From Anopheles merus (lineage: Eukaryota > Arthropoda > Insecta > Diptera > Culicidae): DNA of 64,000 nucleotides. The notes under the pieces were generated by a model. The model was not told the DNA's origin and made no database searches. It saw nothing but the letters and a program-made list of their open reading frames with translations. Within the stretch, counting starts at the first letter, position 1. Each line of letters opens with the position of its first letter. Position numbers and translations under genes: made by a program. Where the stretch lies: the NCBI RefSeq assembly GCF_017562075.2, contig NC_054084.1, forward strand, positions 7,992,640 to 8,056,639, read 5' to 3'. Positions 41,071-52,286 of this stretch are shown here, piece by piece.

Positions 41071-43612
41071 CGCGCCTTTTCGGTTGAATCAGATGTTTGG
41101 GCGATCTCTGCTGCGAGTGACTGTGCTGCACTACGCTACGCGCTTCATTCAGGACGGCCGGTCTGTGGGGCAGGACTACTACTAGCCGTGCGACTACATC
41201 GATCCCTTCTGTCACCAATCACGTACTTCAGGTGCTTCGGGTTCGTTTGTACCAGAAACAGAGGGAGCAAACAGACCTGATGCATGGCTTTCGATATGCA
41301 TAAGGCAATGCAGCCGCGACCGCGGCTGGGGACGATCGGCGCATAATCAATTGCACGGGATGCATGTTACAATAAATTACAATCGATCTTGTACAGTCGG
41401 TAGCCGATAACGGGACACATTTATATTTCAACTTTTTCTAAAACATATTTTACAAAATTAACCTTTTCTTTTTAGGGAACGATGTGCTTAAAACATGATC
41501 AAAAACATGTACATCTACTTTTAAGTAATTTTGTTTTATTAAGCACTATTCACTAAAATTTGTATATCACTGTAACTGTTTGTTTGAATGCTTACATCTT
41601 TGATTTGAGAGATAACGGCCACCTAGGACCACAGCTGGCGCCTAACCTGACCCCATAAATAGCCGTTGCCATTTATTACCCGGTACAGTTTGTCAGTCAG
41701 CTTCATTCATGTAAGTTAACTGGCTTAACTACTTCTTTTTATGCAATATGGTACAACGTTTTCTTGCCACTTAAAATACATCCTACAACTCCGCAGACGA
41801 GAGAGACAGAGAGAGTGATTTATGGGCCGTTGGAATATGATGGGCATACAGCGACCATTGACCAGGTGCAGTGGGTATTATAGATCTTTGTTTTGTTCGC
41901 CAACAGACAAACCATTTCAAGGGCTTAACAATCATGTTTAGATAGAGCGATATCGAGAGCAACACTACAGGAAGTGAGGATACTTCAATACTAACAGGAA
42001 CAGTGACTAATCGTTAATTGGCTGGATAATTATTTTAAAATCCATTCTTCCAAAACCACTCAAACAAAAAAAAAACAAAAGAAACATGCAGTGGAATTCC
42101 CATATGGAACGCCATCAAGTTGTATTGGCAACAAATCTAGGGAAACAACACGTTTCTTCTCTTGTTTGGTCATTGGCCAGGCGGTCTGTAGACACAGCTG
42201 ATTGTACTTCCTCTGTGTGTACGGAAGCTACATAGATGCAGGCCGTAGCTCGTCTTGATCATTACGCCCTGAGCCCATGACTAACCTGCCGCACAGTTTT
42301 TAGTCTTATGTATAGACGTGTAATCTCGGCGGAGGACGATCGGGGATCTACCGATGGTCGTCACGTACGAAGTTTGTACTAACAGTTACTACAATTCGGA
42401 TGAATACGATGAAACATTTCACATGTTAATATTGTTGTAAACAGTACAGGTCACTGCTGATCGGATTTCTGAATCACTGTGGCTGTGATTACCCACCAAA
42501 TAATGAGTGACATATAGTGTTGGAATAGATAAAAACAAGCGCGTTGCAATGAGCAAACATAAATGGAAACTAGCATCGTTAAACTACGTCTGCTAATTGA
42601 TAAAGCCACACCAACACAATTAAATGAATCATCACAAACATGTCATATTGATATTATGTCTCTAGACCTTGTACGATTTTAAAACCAAATTACACAATTA
42701 TCCTACAACATTTACTGTCTATGAATTGAATCAACTGCCATATTTGAATCCAATTAATTGACTTGTTTTGATACAACACCATGAACTTTTCGTCGAACCT
42801 ACATCCTGGACGTTTTGTGAGTTCCGCGCACTGTTTGGGGATTTAAATTTAAACATAGCTTTCGTTCAAAGCTCAAAGCCCATCTCAAAATGAGCTTTAG
42901 GGCTTGTAAATTTTCCCGTTTACTACACCTAGTTCTGTACTTCAAACCGAATCGGATGTGAAGCAATGCGTACGCTTCGTAAAAACACTTATTTAAATCA
43001 TTTTCTTACCTTGCAGTCACTTTTCATGTTACCTTTATTTTGAAAAAAGTTGTAACAATTGCTTTTAGTGATATGTTCACTCGATTTGTCTCAAAACCAC
43101 CAACAATATATTAATTACAACAAATAAGATATCCGACCCGAACAAAGATATCGAGTATTGAAGCGCTGTGATAAACAGATAAATTGAATAGTGATGGGAC
43201 AACTCTTCATATTATCGAACGGTTCCAGCTCCTTGGCAGGAAAAAAACCTACTCGCACACCATAAAAAAGCGAAATAATTTGACTCAAATCATTATTTAA
43301 TTTTCTTTCTATTTTAAGGTTTACTTGTTTTTAGCTTTGGTTAGTCACATTCTGTGTGTCACATACTGTTATTCTGTGTTTCGAACGTTCCACCAACGGA
43401 ACGGATTGAACCTAGCAGGTTCGGAACGATACTACCATCACTAGTGCCGCGTTTTATCCATCATCCGGCAATGTTTATGTTATTTACTTTGGCAATATCA
43501 GTATCAGTGAATCATTTTGTAAAGAGATGTAAATAATTTGCTCCAAAAATACCGTTTTGCGTCACGCATCGAGGTGCATAGTGTGGTAGCCACTCGACAG
43601 AACCGGGTCCCG
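41071..43612. other. Intergenic DNA upstream of the glycosyltransferase array
   Basis: No coding exon is seen. The DNA is AT-rich with scattered short repeats. A TCAGT initiator-like pair near 43499-43510 lies about 105 bp upstream of the first array gene and may mark its start site. Confidence 0.45.
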
Positions 43613-44759
43613 ATGTCTTTCTGGCTGCAACCGATGCGATACAAACGGCGGATCGTGTACGTGTTTCTGTTTCTTTCGGCCGCACTCTACGTCCTGTACA
43701 GCTGCATTCCGGATCCGCCGATACACAACTGTTTCCAGATCGTTCCCGGGGACAGCTTCGTCGCCGGGGATAGCTTGGAAGATGTGCAGCAGTCTATGCC
43801 GCAGCCGACCGACGATGGGCGTAACATCTTCTTTCACGAAACATCCTGCTTGAAGGAGGACGGTATTGTGCGGCTGAACGCCCGACAAGCGTGTGCAATC
43901 GAGTCGGCTGCCCGGGCCAATCCGGAGTGGAACGTGTACGTACTGTTTGCGGCCCCGGTTGGCTTCCGGAACCACACGACACAGCCAATCCTTGACGCAC
44001 TGCTCGAGTATCGCAATGTGCATCTGCGCTACGTTAATTTGACCACATACGCGAACGAAACTCCGCTGGAAGAATGGATGGCGAGTGGGGAAATCTTTCG
44101 CTCGCTGTACATGAACTCGCATCTGTCCGATGTGATGCGCTACCTGACCCTGTACAAGTACGGTGGAACGTACCTTGATCTGGATGTGATCGTGCAGCAA
44201 TCGTTTGAGAAGCTGGAACCGAACTATGCCGGTGCCGAGTCGGTGCGATGGGTTGCGGCCGGCGTGATGAACTTCGAACCGAAAGGCCACGGTCACGAGC
44301 TGGCGGAAATGTGTGTTCGGTAAGCGGATAAATTTACAAGATACGAGATCCATTCATCCTTGTCCAAGCATATAACGATCGTCCCATTCTTCTAGCGACC
44401 TGCTGGCCAACTTCAACGGCAAGGATTGGGGCAACAATGGCCCGGGGGTGGTAACGCGCGTACTGCAAAAGTACTGCCACACACGGTCGACGGCTCACAT
44501 GACCCGGGAACGGTGCCGGCACTTTACCGTCTATCCGATCAGTGCATTTTACGCGATAGGGTACGAAGATTATCGGCAGTTTTTCGAGGAACAGTACCTG
44601 GAGCACGCCCTCTACACGCTCAATCAATCGATAGTGGTGCACGTGTGGAACAAGTTTAGCAAGAACCATCCGGTGCGGGTTGGGTCACGGGTCGCTTACG
44701 GTGTGCTAGCCGAACGGCACTGTCCCAAAGTGTACCGTTCTTGCGGGACCGTTTTTTAA
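43613..44759 (+). CDS. Alpha-1,4-galactosyltransferase-like glycosyltransferase, array copy 1
   Basis: This is a Golgi glycosyltransferase of the lactosylceramide 4-alpha-galactosyltransferase/Gb3-synthase family; insect members extend glycosphingolipids with an alpha-1,4-linked sugar. The exons are 43613-44319 and 44396-44759, with a phase-2 GT-AG intron of 76 bp, giving 356 residues. The ATG at 43613 puts a type II membrane anchor at about 13-30; the frame reaches further upstream only through a TTG. The DXD metal/nucleotide-sugar motif is in YGGTYLDLDVIV (D189, D191). N-glycosylation sites NHT (120) and NLT (142) face the lumen. Exon 2 carries the family C-terminal domain ending CPKVYRSCGTVF. 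From about residue 56 it is nearly identical to copies 2 and 3, but its anchor and stem are unrelated and about 60 residues shorter. Donor sugar and acceptor cannot be told from sequence. Confidence 0.85.
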
Positions 44760-45346
44760 ACACCAAAGCAATACCGAATCGCATGCATTGTTCTGTTGTA
44801 TTGCTTCACAATTCCTTACCGATTTGATCGTAGTCTTATCTTGTGTGTTGGTGCTTGGTTTTTTTTATAATTGTCCTATATATTTGACCCAATTTAACTG
44901 CCAGTGCCTAAAAATAGTCGATATCGTTTGAATGAACAATTTCTTAGCGATAGAAGGAGCTAACTCATTTTACAGATCAATTTTAATTTTTGTTCCATTC
45001 CTTTGCTGACTCGAATTTACACCGAAACGTGTGTAAATTCACACTTTTTTCAGGTGCACACCCAGGCGCTACTGTATCATCTCTGATTTAGCAATCTCTT
45101 CCTTCATTTCATTGCAATCTCCTTTGATTTAGCAGCTATTTAAACAGATATGTTAGTAATCTCTGATACACTCGTAACTTATTTATTTGTTGATGTCGTC
45201 ACCTGTGTGGACATTATTCAAACCAACTCGACACGATTGACCAAATGCGTTTATCAGTATTAGCCGCAGTTAGGTTTGCAACTCATATAGAACCCAATTT
45301 TAACGGCCATGGGCCTGTGAAGCCCTAAATCCTGCGTTAGAGAGGC

Positions 45347-45453
45347 AGCAACGCGTGTCGTTTATTTGAGCAGCTGCACATGCGTTACGCGTTGTGCGAA
45401 CTAGAAGCAGTGTGGCAAAATATGTTGTCAAATTGTAAGTATTTGTAAGAGCT
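45347..45453. promoter_or_regulatory. 107-bp conserved block, spacer A copy
   Basis: The segment beginning AGCAACGCGTGTC and ending TTGTAAGAGCT differs at one base from 49735-49841, while the surrounding spacer has diverged heavily. It contains CAGCTG and GCACATGC E-box-like motifs. It may be a regulatory element kept by selection, a short conversion tract or an untranslated exon. Confidence 0.4.
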
Positions 45454-46377
45454 CTTGCATATTTTTCTCCGCTTCTAAGTACAGTGGTTGTTTATGTTAC
45501 GTTCTTGTGTTTAGGTCGTAGGTGTGCGAGAAAGAGGAGCATTACGAATAAATAAAACAGATGTTATGGATGGATAATTTGTAACACGTGGTCTAATGAA
45601 ATTACTCGGCGCGATCAACGTGGTGTTTCAATATCACACAATATATCAATAGGCTTACCACCCTTTATCATCTGTCGCTAATGAGTATTAAGATCTCTCC
45701 TTAAAACATCTGAATTTCATCTAACTGCCGAACCTCTTCCAACGCGACTGGGAATCGGTCCTGCTGAGAAACGATTCTTGTAGGAAGCCAATGCATCTAT
45801 CAAATATACCACCAAGCCATCTGTGAGGAACTAATCGAAGAGACCGTAACTGTCAAACAATTGACTACCAAGCAATAGAACGAGGAAGTGAAACCAAATT
45901 TTCTACTTAATCCACCAATTGATATTACTTTGTAGATCAAACAACTTAACGTGGTGGACAACACTGGTATACTTTACTATACAATATTTATACATACGAT
46001 ACACCGTAAATGATGCCTTACGGTAGACTATTTGCATGTACGGATGGACTTGGGAATTAGCACATTTAGGGAAATTAGTGAAGAGAATGAAGAATGAATG
46101 AATGAATGAATTAAAACTAAGGCTAGAAATAAGAAGAATTAGAAGAATTTACACACACGTTCCCAAAGTCTCACATGTGATAGACCATCTGAAGACAACG
46201 GCTCAGTTGTTGCAGGTGGTGTGTTCAACCGACAATTAATAACAGCTCGTTGGCACGTATACGATACTGACATTGACATTGGCACAACTGCATCGGGCCT
46301 GACATATGGCACAATATTACATTTTTTTAAAACCTTTTAAGCCAACCCCGGAGGTATTTTACCTCACCTGAGTACAT

Positions 46378-46583
46378 TCTTCTTCTTCTTTTGGCTCAAC
46401 AACCGATGCCGGTCAAGGCCTGCCAACACACTGGTGGGGTTGGCTTTCAGTGACTTATTGATTTCCCCCCATAGCAGGATAGTCAGTCCTACGTATGGCG
46501 GCACGGTCTATTTGGGGCTTGAACCCATGACGGGCATGTTGTTAAGTCGTACGAGTTGACGACTGTACCATGAGACCGGCTGC
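46378..46583 (-). mobile_element. tRNA-derived SINE, copy 1
   Basis: On the minus strand the element starts AGCCGGTCTCATGG, has an A-box-like TGGTACAGTCG and a B-box GGGTTCAAGCCCC, and ends in a GAA/AGA-rich tail (TTCTTCTTCTT on the plus strand). A perfect 13-bp target duplication, CACCTGAGTACAT, flanks it at 46365-46377 and 46584-46596. It resembles the SINE200 type of Anopheles from recall. The equivalent place in spacer B (50938-50954) is empty, so this insertion postdates the spacer duplication. Confidence 0.88.
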
Positions 46584-47537
46584 CACCTGAGTACATACAG
46601 TCCCCAAAATATTGTAACATGCAATAGGAACGTTTCTCCATACTTATTTTGTTTAATAATTGTTTGTCTATCGATGGATAATTGTATGCGATTCTTCCAA
46701 TGTTTCAAGAACAATAAGAAAGTTACAAAGTTTATATGTTTAAAATGCAGTGAATTGTCGAGTCGGAACTGAAAAAAACGGAGACGTAGAGTCAATGCAA
46801 TAGTAGAGCACCTTGCTGGAGGTTATGTCGTGAAGCTCACGTGTTCCATTAATGATAAGTCCTCAATACTAAAAAAGGAAGAAATATAAAAGTCCAGATT
46901 CACAGAATAATAGCGACCAGCGAGATACGGCCTTATCTGTAATATCATGGGACCGCAACCTGGACATCCAAGCATTAATACCGTGTACTTGTAAACCAGC
47001 CAGGTACCAGGATTTACAGCAAATGCTCATACAAACTCAAACAGATCGTAGTCGTTGTTGATCGATGCGTGGATTAGTCGTCTGTGCTCGATCTCCTGTT
47101 TATAACATCTGACGCTACTATTTACTACATTTAAGAGCTCAAGCTCTCTTGGTATATCCTCCATGGTTTGTACAATCATTTTCAGTTGCACACCATGTTT
47201 AACTTAGATAGGAATCTCGCCTAATTCGTTTGGTTATATTCGTTACACTCCCAGCAAACAGCGACCGTCGCAATCGTACCTTCCCGCGACCATTGTGGAA
47301 CAACGACTGGACTTTCAAAGTTGTTCGACACCTCGATAGATCGACAGAGGCAAATGAGGCCAATAGGCTCAAAGTCTCTATAAAAGTAAATAAAAATCAC
47401 CGGCGCTATTTCAAAACTCCACCAACTTTTCTGGGAAAAAAAATCGAGCAAACAGAGACGCACTATAAAGCTGTTTAAATCAAAGTTTCCAATATTGTAC
47501 TCACGTGCTCCAAACACAACTGATTAAACCACCGCGT

Positions 47538-47542
47538 TCAGT
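47538..47542 (+). promoter_or_regulatory. Initiator of array copy 2
   Basis: TCAGT within GCGTTCAGTTGATCG, with A at 47540, lies 63 bp before the ATG. The same GTTCAGTYGAT block, preceded at about 35 bp by CTCCAAAMAC and further up by AGCTGTTTAAA, is present before copies 3 and 4. It is therefore taken as the shared core promoter. No TATA box lies at -30. Confidence 0.5.
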
Positions 47543-47602
47543 TGATCGCTTTGCTTAGCTGAGATACGACTACTCAAGCTTTTCTGCGTGAACACAAGTA
47601 AA

Positions 47603-48933
47603 ATGTTCTCGCAAAGAAAGTGTCGCTTTGTTCTTTATATCGTTGGTGCATTCGTTTTTCTTCTGCTTGTACGTCGCATTGGTGATCGCCAGAGGAGAAT
47701 TACGCCGCACATTTACTCTCAGATTGTCGAAGAAGATTTGGAATTTTGGGAATCATACGAAAACCGATTTTTCGCCACAAAACAATTACACCAACAGAAA
47801 AGTGAATCCGTCACAGCTCCGTCTTCTACATTGAAGCGTGTCGCCACGACTACCTCCGCACCAACAACTCCAAGTCCATGGATCGACACCTGTTTCAAGA
47901 TCTTCGGCAGTAATGTCACTACCGGGTACAGCTTACACGGCAAACACATACTGGAGGATGTGCAGCAGTCCGTACCGCAGCCGACCGACGATGGCCGTAA
48001 CATCTTCTTTCACGAAACATCCTGCTTGAAGAAGGACGGTATTGTGCGGCTGAATGCCCGACAAGCCTGTGCAATCGAGTCGGCTGCCCGGGCCAATCCT
48101 GAGTGGAACGTGTATGTACTGTTTGCGGCTCCGGTTGGCTTCCGGAACCGCACGACACAGCCAGTCCTTGACGCACTGCTCCAGTGTCCTAATGTGCATC
48201 TGCGCTACGTCAACTTGACCACATACGCGAACGAAACACCGCTGGAAGAATGGATGGCGAGGGGGGAAATATTACGCTCACAGTACATGAACTCGCATCT
48301 GTCCGATGTGATGCGCTATCTGACCCTCTACAAGTATGGTGGAACGTACCTTGATCTGGATGTGATCGTGCAACAGTCTTTTGAGAAGCTGGAACCGAAC
48401 TATGCCGGTGCCGAATCGTTTGATTTGATTAATTCCGCTGTAATGAACTTGGAACCGAAAGGCCACGGCCATGAGCTGGCGGAAATGTGTGTTCGGTAAG
48501 TGGATGAACGTTTAATATAAGATCCGATTACCTTCTACCAAACTGTTAACGATCGTTTCTTTCTTTTAGAGACCTACTGGCCAACTATAATGGTTATCAA
48601 TGGGCTCAAAATGGTCCAGGGGTAATAACGCGCGTATTGGTAAAGCACTGCCATACCCAGTCGATCACCAACATGACCCAGCATTGTTCCCAGCACTTTA
48701 CCGTCTATCCACCCAGCGCTTTTTACGCAATTGCGTATTGGAATTATAAACAGTTTTTTGAAGAACCGTACCTAAAGTCGGTCCTCGATGCGCTCAATCA
48801 ATCGATCGTGGTGCACCTGTGGAACAAGCTGAGTAAAGACAATCCGGTGTGGGTTGGGTCACGGGTCGCTTACGGTGTGCTAGCCGAACGGCACTGTCCC
48901 AACGTGTACGGGTCTTGTGGGCCCGTCTTCTAA
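47603..48933 (+). CDS. Alpha-1,4-galactosyltransferase-like glycosyltransferase, array copy 2
   Basis: Same family and fold as copy 1. The exons are 47603-48495 and 48570-48933, with a 74-bp phase-2 intron (GTAAGT...TTTTAG), giving 418 residues. The ATG at 47603 starts MFSQRKCRF; a type II anchor spans about 8-24. A Ser/Thr-rich stem (about 68-92) could carry O-glycans. The DXD motif is D251/D253 in YGGTYLDLDVIV, with N-glycosylation sites NVT (104), NRT (182) and NLT (204). Exon 2 ends CPNVYGSCGPVF. It differs from copy 3 at only a handful of residues (for example Ala/Val 72, Asp/Asn 95, Cys/Tyr 195 and Trp/Arg near the C-terminus), and the introns look identical. A polyadenylation signal AATAAA is at 49039-49044. 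Copies 2 and 3 probably do the same job or differ only in expression. Confidence 0.87.
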
Positions 48934-49299
48934 CACTATCAGCACATAATCATATCTTAATTCAAGCTTCCTAAAATCATCAATTGATCACACACGATCA
49001 CAGACTGTCGCTGCTGTCGCCATTGCAACATCTTCATCAATAAAGCGATACTGCCATGTAGATACCCCTCGCATAGGTATTGGTACAAGACATCGGATTG
49101 TATTGTCTTGATTTTCATCAGCTAATTGGAATGCATAACATTAATGATTATTTGTAATTCGATGTACAAATGTTTCCTACTATTATAAACATTAATAAAG
49201 TTATTATTTATTTAATGTATAACAATACAATACAAGCATTAAGTGATTCAATAGTTGGAAAAACGCAACCTCGTGCAATACCTAAACCTAAAAATAGCA

Positions 49300-49440
49300 C
49301 GAGGAGCAATCAAGCAGGATTCGAATGCGAATTCATTCCACCACGATCGGTAATCTTTGGGGGATTATGGGAAGCGGCTATATAGAGTTTGAAAAGACAT
49401 CTGAAGCACACAATCAATGGTACTATTATCCTATCGATCG
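49300..49440 (+). mobile_element. Relic of a BEL/Pao retrotransposon integrase
   Basis: The plus frame reads FIPPRSVIFGGLWEAAI, an in-frame TAG at 49384-49386, then SLKRHLKHTINGTI. This is the typical integrase C-terminal signature of insect BEL/Pao elements, usually FIPPRxPHFGGLWEAAVKS. The stop codon, the absence of any other pol sequence and the lack of visible LTRs make it a short dead fragment. Confidence 0.7.
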
Positions 49441-49734
49441 ATGCAGAGTGCACAGAGCGTTAAAGAAGTCAATCAATCTATCACTGCTGAAATGAACTGT
49501 TGCAATAGTCGTACGCATCTTTAAAGGCAAAGAAGGAGAGTATGAGTTAGCAATCACTGATACACTCACTTATTAATCGGTTGTTGAAAATATGAAAATG
49601 ATTCAAACCAACTCGACGCGTTTGTCCAAACCCGTTTTTCAGTATTAGCAGCAGTTTGATTTGTAACTCATATAGAGTCCCGTTTTAACGGCCATGGGCC
49701 TGTTCACCCCTGTTCAATCCTTTGTAAGCGAGAC

Positions 49735-49841
49735 AGCAACGCGTGTCATTTATTTGAGCAGCTGCACATGCGTTACGCGTTGTGCGAACTAGAAGCAGTG
49801 TGGCAAAATATGTTGTCAAATTGTAAGTATTTGTAAGAGCT
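49735..49841. promoter_or_regulatory. 107-bp conserved block, spacer B copy
   Basis: Counterpart of 45347-45453 with one visible mismatch (A for G at 49748). The bases just outside drop quickly to loose similarity, so the block stands out as selectively kept or recently converted. Confidence 0.4.
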
Positions 49842-51177
49842 GTTGTCAAATTGTAACATTTCTCCGTTTTTAAGTGCAGTCAATGTTAGTCGTGCAGTTT
49901 AGGTCGTAGTCGTCCGATAAAGAGGAGCATTACGAACAAATAAAACTGATGTTATGGTTAGATGATTTGTAACACGTGGTCTTAATTAGCTAGGTGTGAT
50001 CAACGTAATGTTTCAATATCACTTATCTTTTTATTGACCTATCCTCACAACCTTAGCTAATTATTGTTAAAAATCTCTTTAAAACGTCTGACCAACGGAG
50101 GCAGATGCATTTAAGGAATTGACCACCCATTAACGCCTTCGATTTCTTGCAAAAGCTCAGCTTTTAACGATCGATCGATCAAGGTAACAACGTACCAATC
50201 CGGTAAATTTTCAACCAGATTTGCAAAAAAAATAATAATAATAACAATCATTCCAATCATTACAAAACAAGTTGACATTTTTAGACAATAAATCCGCAAT
50301 AATCAATGAAATATACCATTAAACTACACTACACTTAATCCGTTAAAAATCTTTACCCATTCAACGAGCCGTGACAGGTTGCCATATTATACTCAACAGG
50401 AGCCAATCGAAAAGACCCTAAATTTCAAACAACTGGCTACCGAGAAACAGAACGATTAATAGCTACAGGATTTTCTACTTAATCCTCCAATTGATACCAC
50501 TTTGTAGATTTATACTAACCCGTTAATAACGCCTTACGGTAGGCTATTTGCATGTAATGCTAGAATTAGGTATTAGTACAATTAGAGAAATCAGTGCAGA
50601 GAATGAATTAATGAGTGAATTAGAACTAGGACTAAAATTAAGTGATAGTAATTAGAAAAATTATTTATCAATAAGCAAGCGAGATCTTCTATTTCAAAAC
50701 ACGCACACAAGTTCCTACATTATCACTCGGAATAGACTACGTAAGAACAAAACCCTCTTGTAGCAGGTTATGTATTCTGCCGACAGTTAAAAGCACCTAT
50801 CGTTCTCCTTGGCATGGCTAATGGTATCATCATTCACGAGAAGAAGGCTTTAGCACAACCGCATCGGACCTGACATGGCACAATACTACGGCATCCAGCT
50901 GAATTTTTGGGACCTTATAAACCAACCCCGCAGGTAGGACCTAAGTACATACAACGGATATGTACGTTAGGAGCCAGTTGTTGTTAAACCTGTGTGTTTC
51001 AGATGCGTTAATGTCCATCGACTGATCTATAATAATTGAAGTTTACAGTGTATTAATGTGCATATAATGAACAAAAAGCAGTGAATTTCGCTACCGAAAT
51101 CCCCGGCACGAAATCGTCACTGACGACGTCGAAAGCACGATTTATGCAGAACTGGTCGGAAGAGCCTGAGTACTAGC

Positions 51178-51393
51178 TTCTTCTTCTTCTTTGGCTCCGA
51201 TGCACTTCTTTTACAACCGATGCCGGTCAAGGCCTGCCAACACACTTGTGGGCTTGGCTTTCAGTGACTTATTGATTTCCCCCCATAGCAGGATAGTCAG
51301 TCCTACATATGGCGGCACGGTCTATTTGGGGCTTGAACCCATGACGGGAATGTTGTTAAGTCGTGCGAGTTGACGACTGTACTATGAGACCGG
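51178..51393 (-). mobile_element. tRNA-derived SINE, copy 2
   Basis: Same family and orientation as the element at 46378-46583: it starts AGCCGGTCTCAT on the minus strand, carries the B-box GGGTTCAAGCCCC and ends in a TTCTTCTTCTT tail on the plus strand. A short extra stretch (about 51196-51213) near the tail makes it longer. The target duplication CTGAGTACTAGC is at 51166-51177 and 51394-51405. The different target duplication and position show a separate insertion. Confidence 0.87.
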
Positions 51394-51853
51394 CTGAGTA
51401 CTAGCACTCTACTGCTATTGACATCGTAGGTTAACAAGAAAAGCAATAGGGTGCCGAAGTTGGTGCACTGCGTTGGTCCTCTGAAGATTCATAGAGTGGA
51501 TTTGACCTGTAAATAGATTGACCCAGCTTCACAGTATAGTAGCGATCGGCGAGGTAGGACTTTATTGCAAATTTAAGTTAGTCGTCGTTGATCGTTGCGT
51601 TGGTGAAACCAGAATCGGCTGGTGTGCGCTGAAACATTAACTAGCGTTAGTAGCGCAAGTTCCCTTGGCATCTTCTCTGTGGTTTGTACTGCAATTACAT
51701 TCATTTTTAGTTGCATGCCATGTTAACCTCACAGCAAACAGCTACCAACGCAATCGTACATTCCCGCAAACATTGTCAAACAAGTACTGTATTTACCAAA
51801 GTTCTTCTAAACCTCAAAAGATCGAAAGATGCAAATATGGCTAATAGACTTTA

Positions 51854-52098
51854 CAGGGTTTCCCACGATTTATTGGTCGGTTCCCATCAATTTTTGGTGG
51901 GTTCCCATATTTTGTTGGTGCGTTCCCACGATTTTTCGGTCGTTTCGCAGAATTTTTTGGTCCAATTGTATTGATATCCAATCGGAAAATACCAATAAAT
52001 TATGGGAACGAACCAAAAATCTATGGGATACGACCAAAAAATCGTGGGAACGCACCAAAAAATCATGGGAACTGACCAATAAATCGTGGGAAACCCTG
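51854..52098. mobile_element. 245-bp foldback element made of ten 21-bp units
   Basis: The ends are CAGGGTTTCCCACG and its exact reverse complement, flanked by TA on each side (51852-51853, 52099-52100), as for Tc1/mariner-type MITEs. The whole element is one hairpin with a loop of about 30 bp near 51966-51995. Each arm consists of five tandem 21-bp units of the form TTCCCAnnATTTnTTGGTnnG. Left units start at 51860, 51881, 51902, 51923 and 51944; on the right the inverted TGGGAA starts are at 52003, 52024, 52045, 52066 and 52087, again exactly 21 apart. It has no coding capacity. It ends 184 bp before the initiator of copy 3. Confidence 0.88.
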
Positions 52099-52281
52099 TA
52101 AGTCCAAAAAAAAAAAAACAACCTTCGAAATATTTACACCAGCGCCGTACTACCAAAACTCCGCCACATTTCTTGGAAAACGATTCGGGCAAACAGAGAC
52201 GCACTATAAAGCTGTTTAAATCAAAGTTTCCAATATTGTTCCCACGCGTCACTCCAAAAACAGTTGATCAAATCATCGCGT

Positions 52282-52286
52282 TCAGT
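52282..52286 (+). promoter_or_regulatory. Initiator of array copy 3
   Basis: TCAGT in GCGTTCAGTCGATCG, with A at 52284, sits 53 bp before the ATG. It has the same upstream blocks as copies 2 and 4 (ACTCCAAAAAC at about -35). Confidence 0.5.

Larger units (their letters stand above)
44760..47537. other. Spacer A of the array (contains SINE 1)
   Basis: This non-coding spacer between copies 1 and 2 aligns in order with spacer B (about 49.5-52.3 kb), with many substitutions and indels. It carries a 107-bp block nearly identical in both spacers (45347-45453) and a tRNA-derived SINE (46378-46583). It also shows the pre-insertion site of the foldback element found in spacer B (near 47364-47380). 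Confidence 0.7.
48934..52281. other. Spacer B of the array (contains SINE 2, foldback element, BEL/Pao relic)
   Basis: This non-coding spacer between copies 2 and 3 is a diverged duplicate of spacer A. It holds the polyadenylation signal of copy 2 (49039-49044), a BEL/Pao integrase fragment (about 49300-49440), the 107-bp conserved block, an independent SINE insertion and the 245-bp foldback element. It keeps the empty site of SINE 1 at 50938-50954. Confidence 0.75.

Noticed and set aside
41640..41715. CATAAATAG plus TCAGT near a GTAAGT, looking like a promoter with a tiny first exon
   Set aside because: The TATA-like box is about 40 bp from the TCAGT, too far for a standard pair, and no downstream exon connects to it.
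43562..44353. 263-codon antisense frame over array copy 1
   Set aside because: Equivalent antisense frames appear in copies 2 and 3 only because the coding sequence is conserved; they do not keep the same length.
46500..46583. A/B-box tRNA-like sequence as a functional tRNA gene
   Set aside because: It cannot fold a cloverleaf, is followed by the SINE body and tail and lies between target duplications, so it is the head of a SINE.
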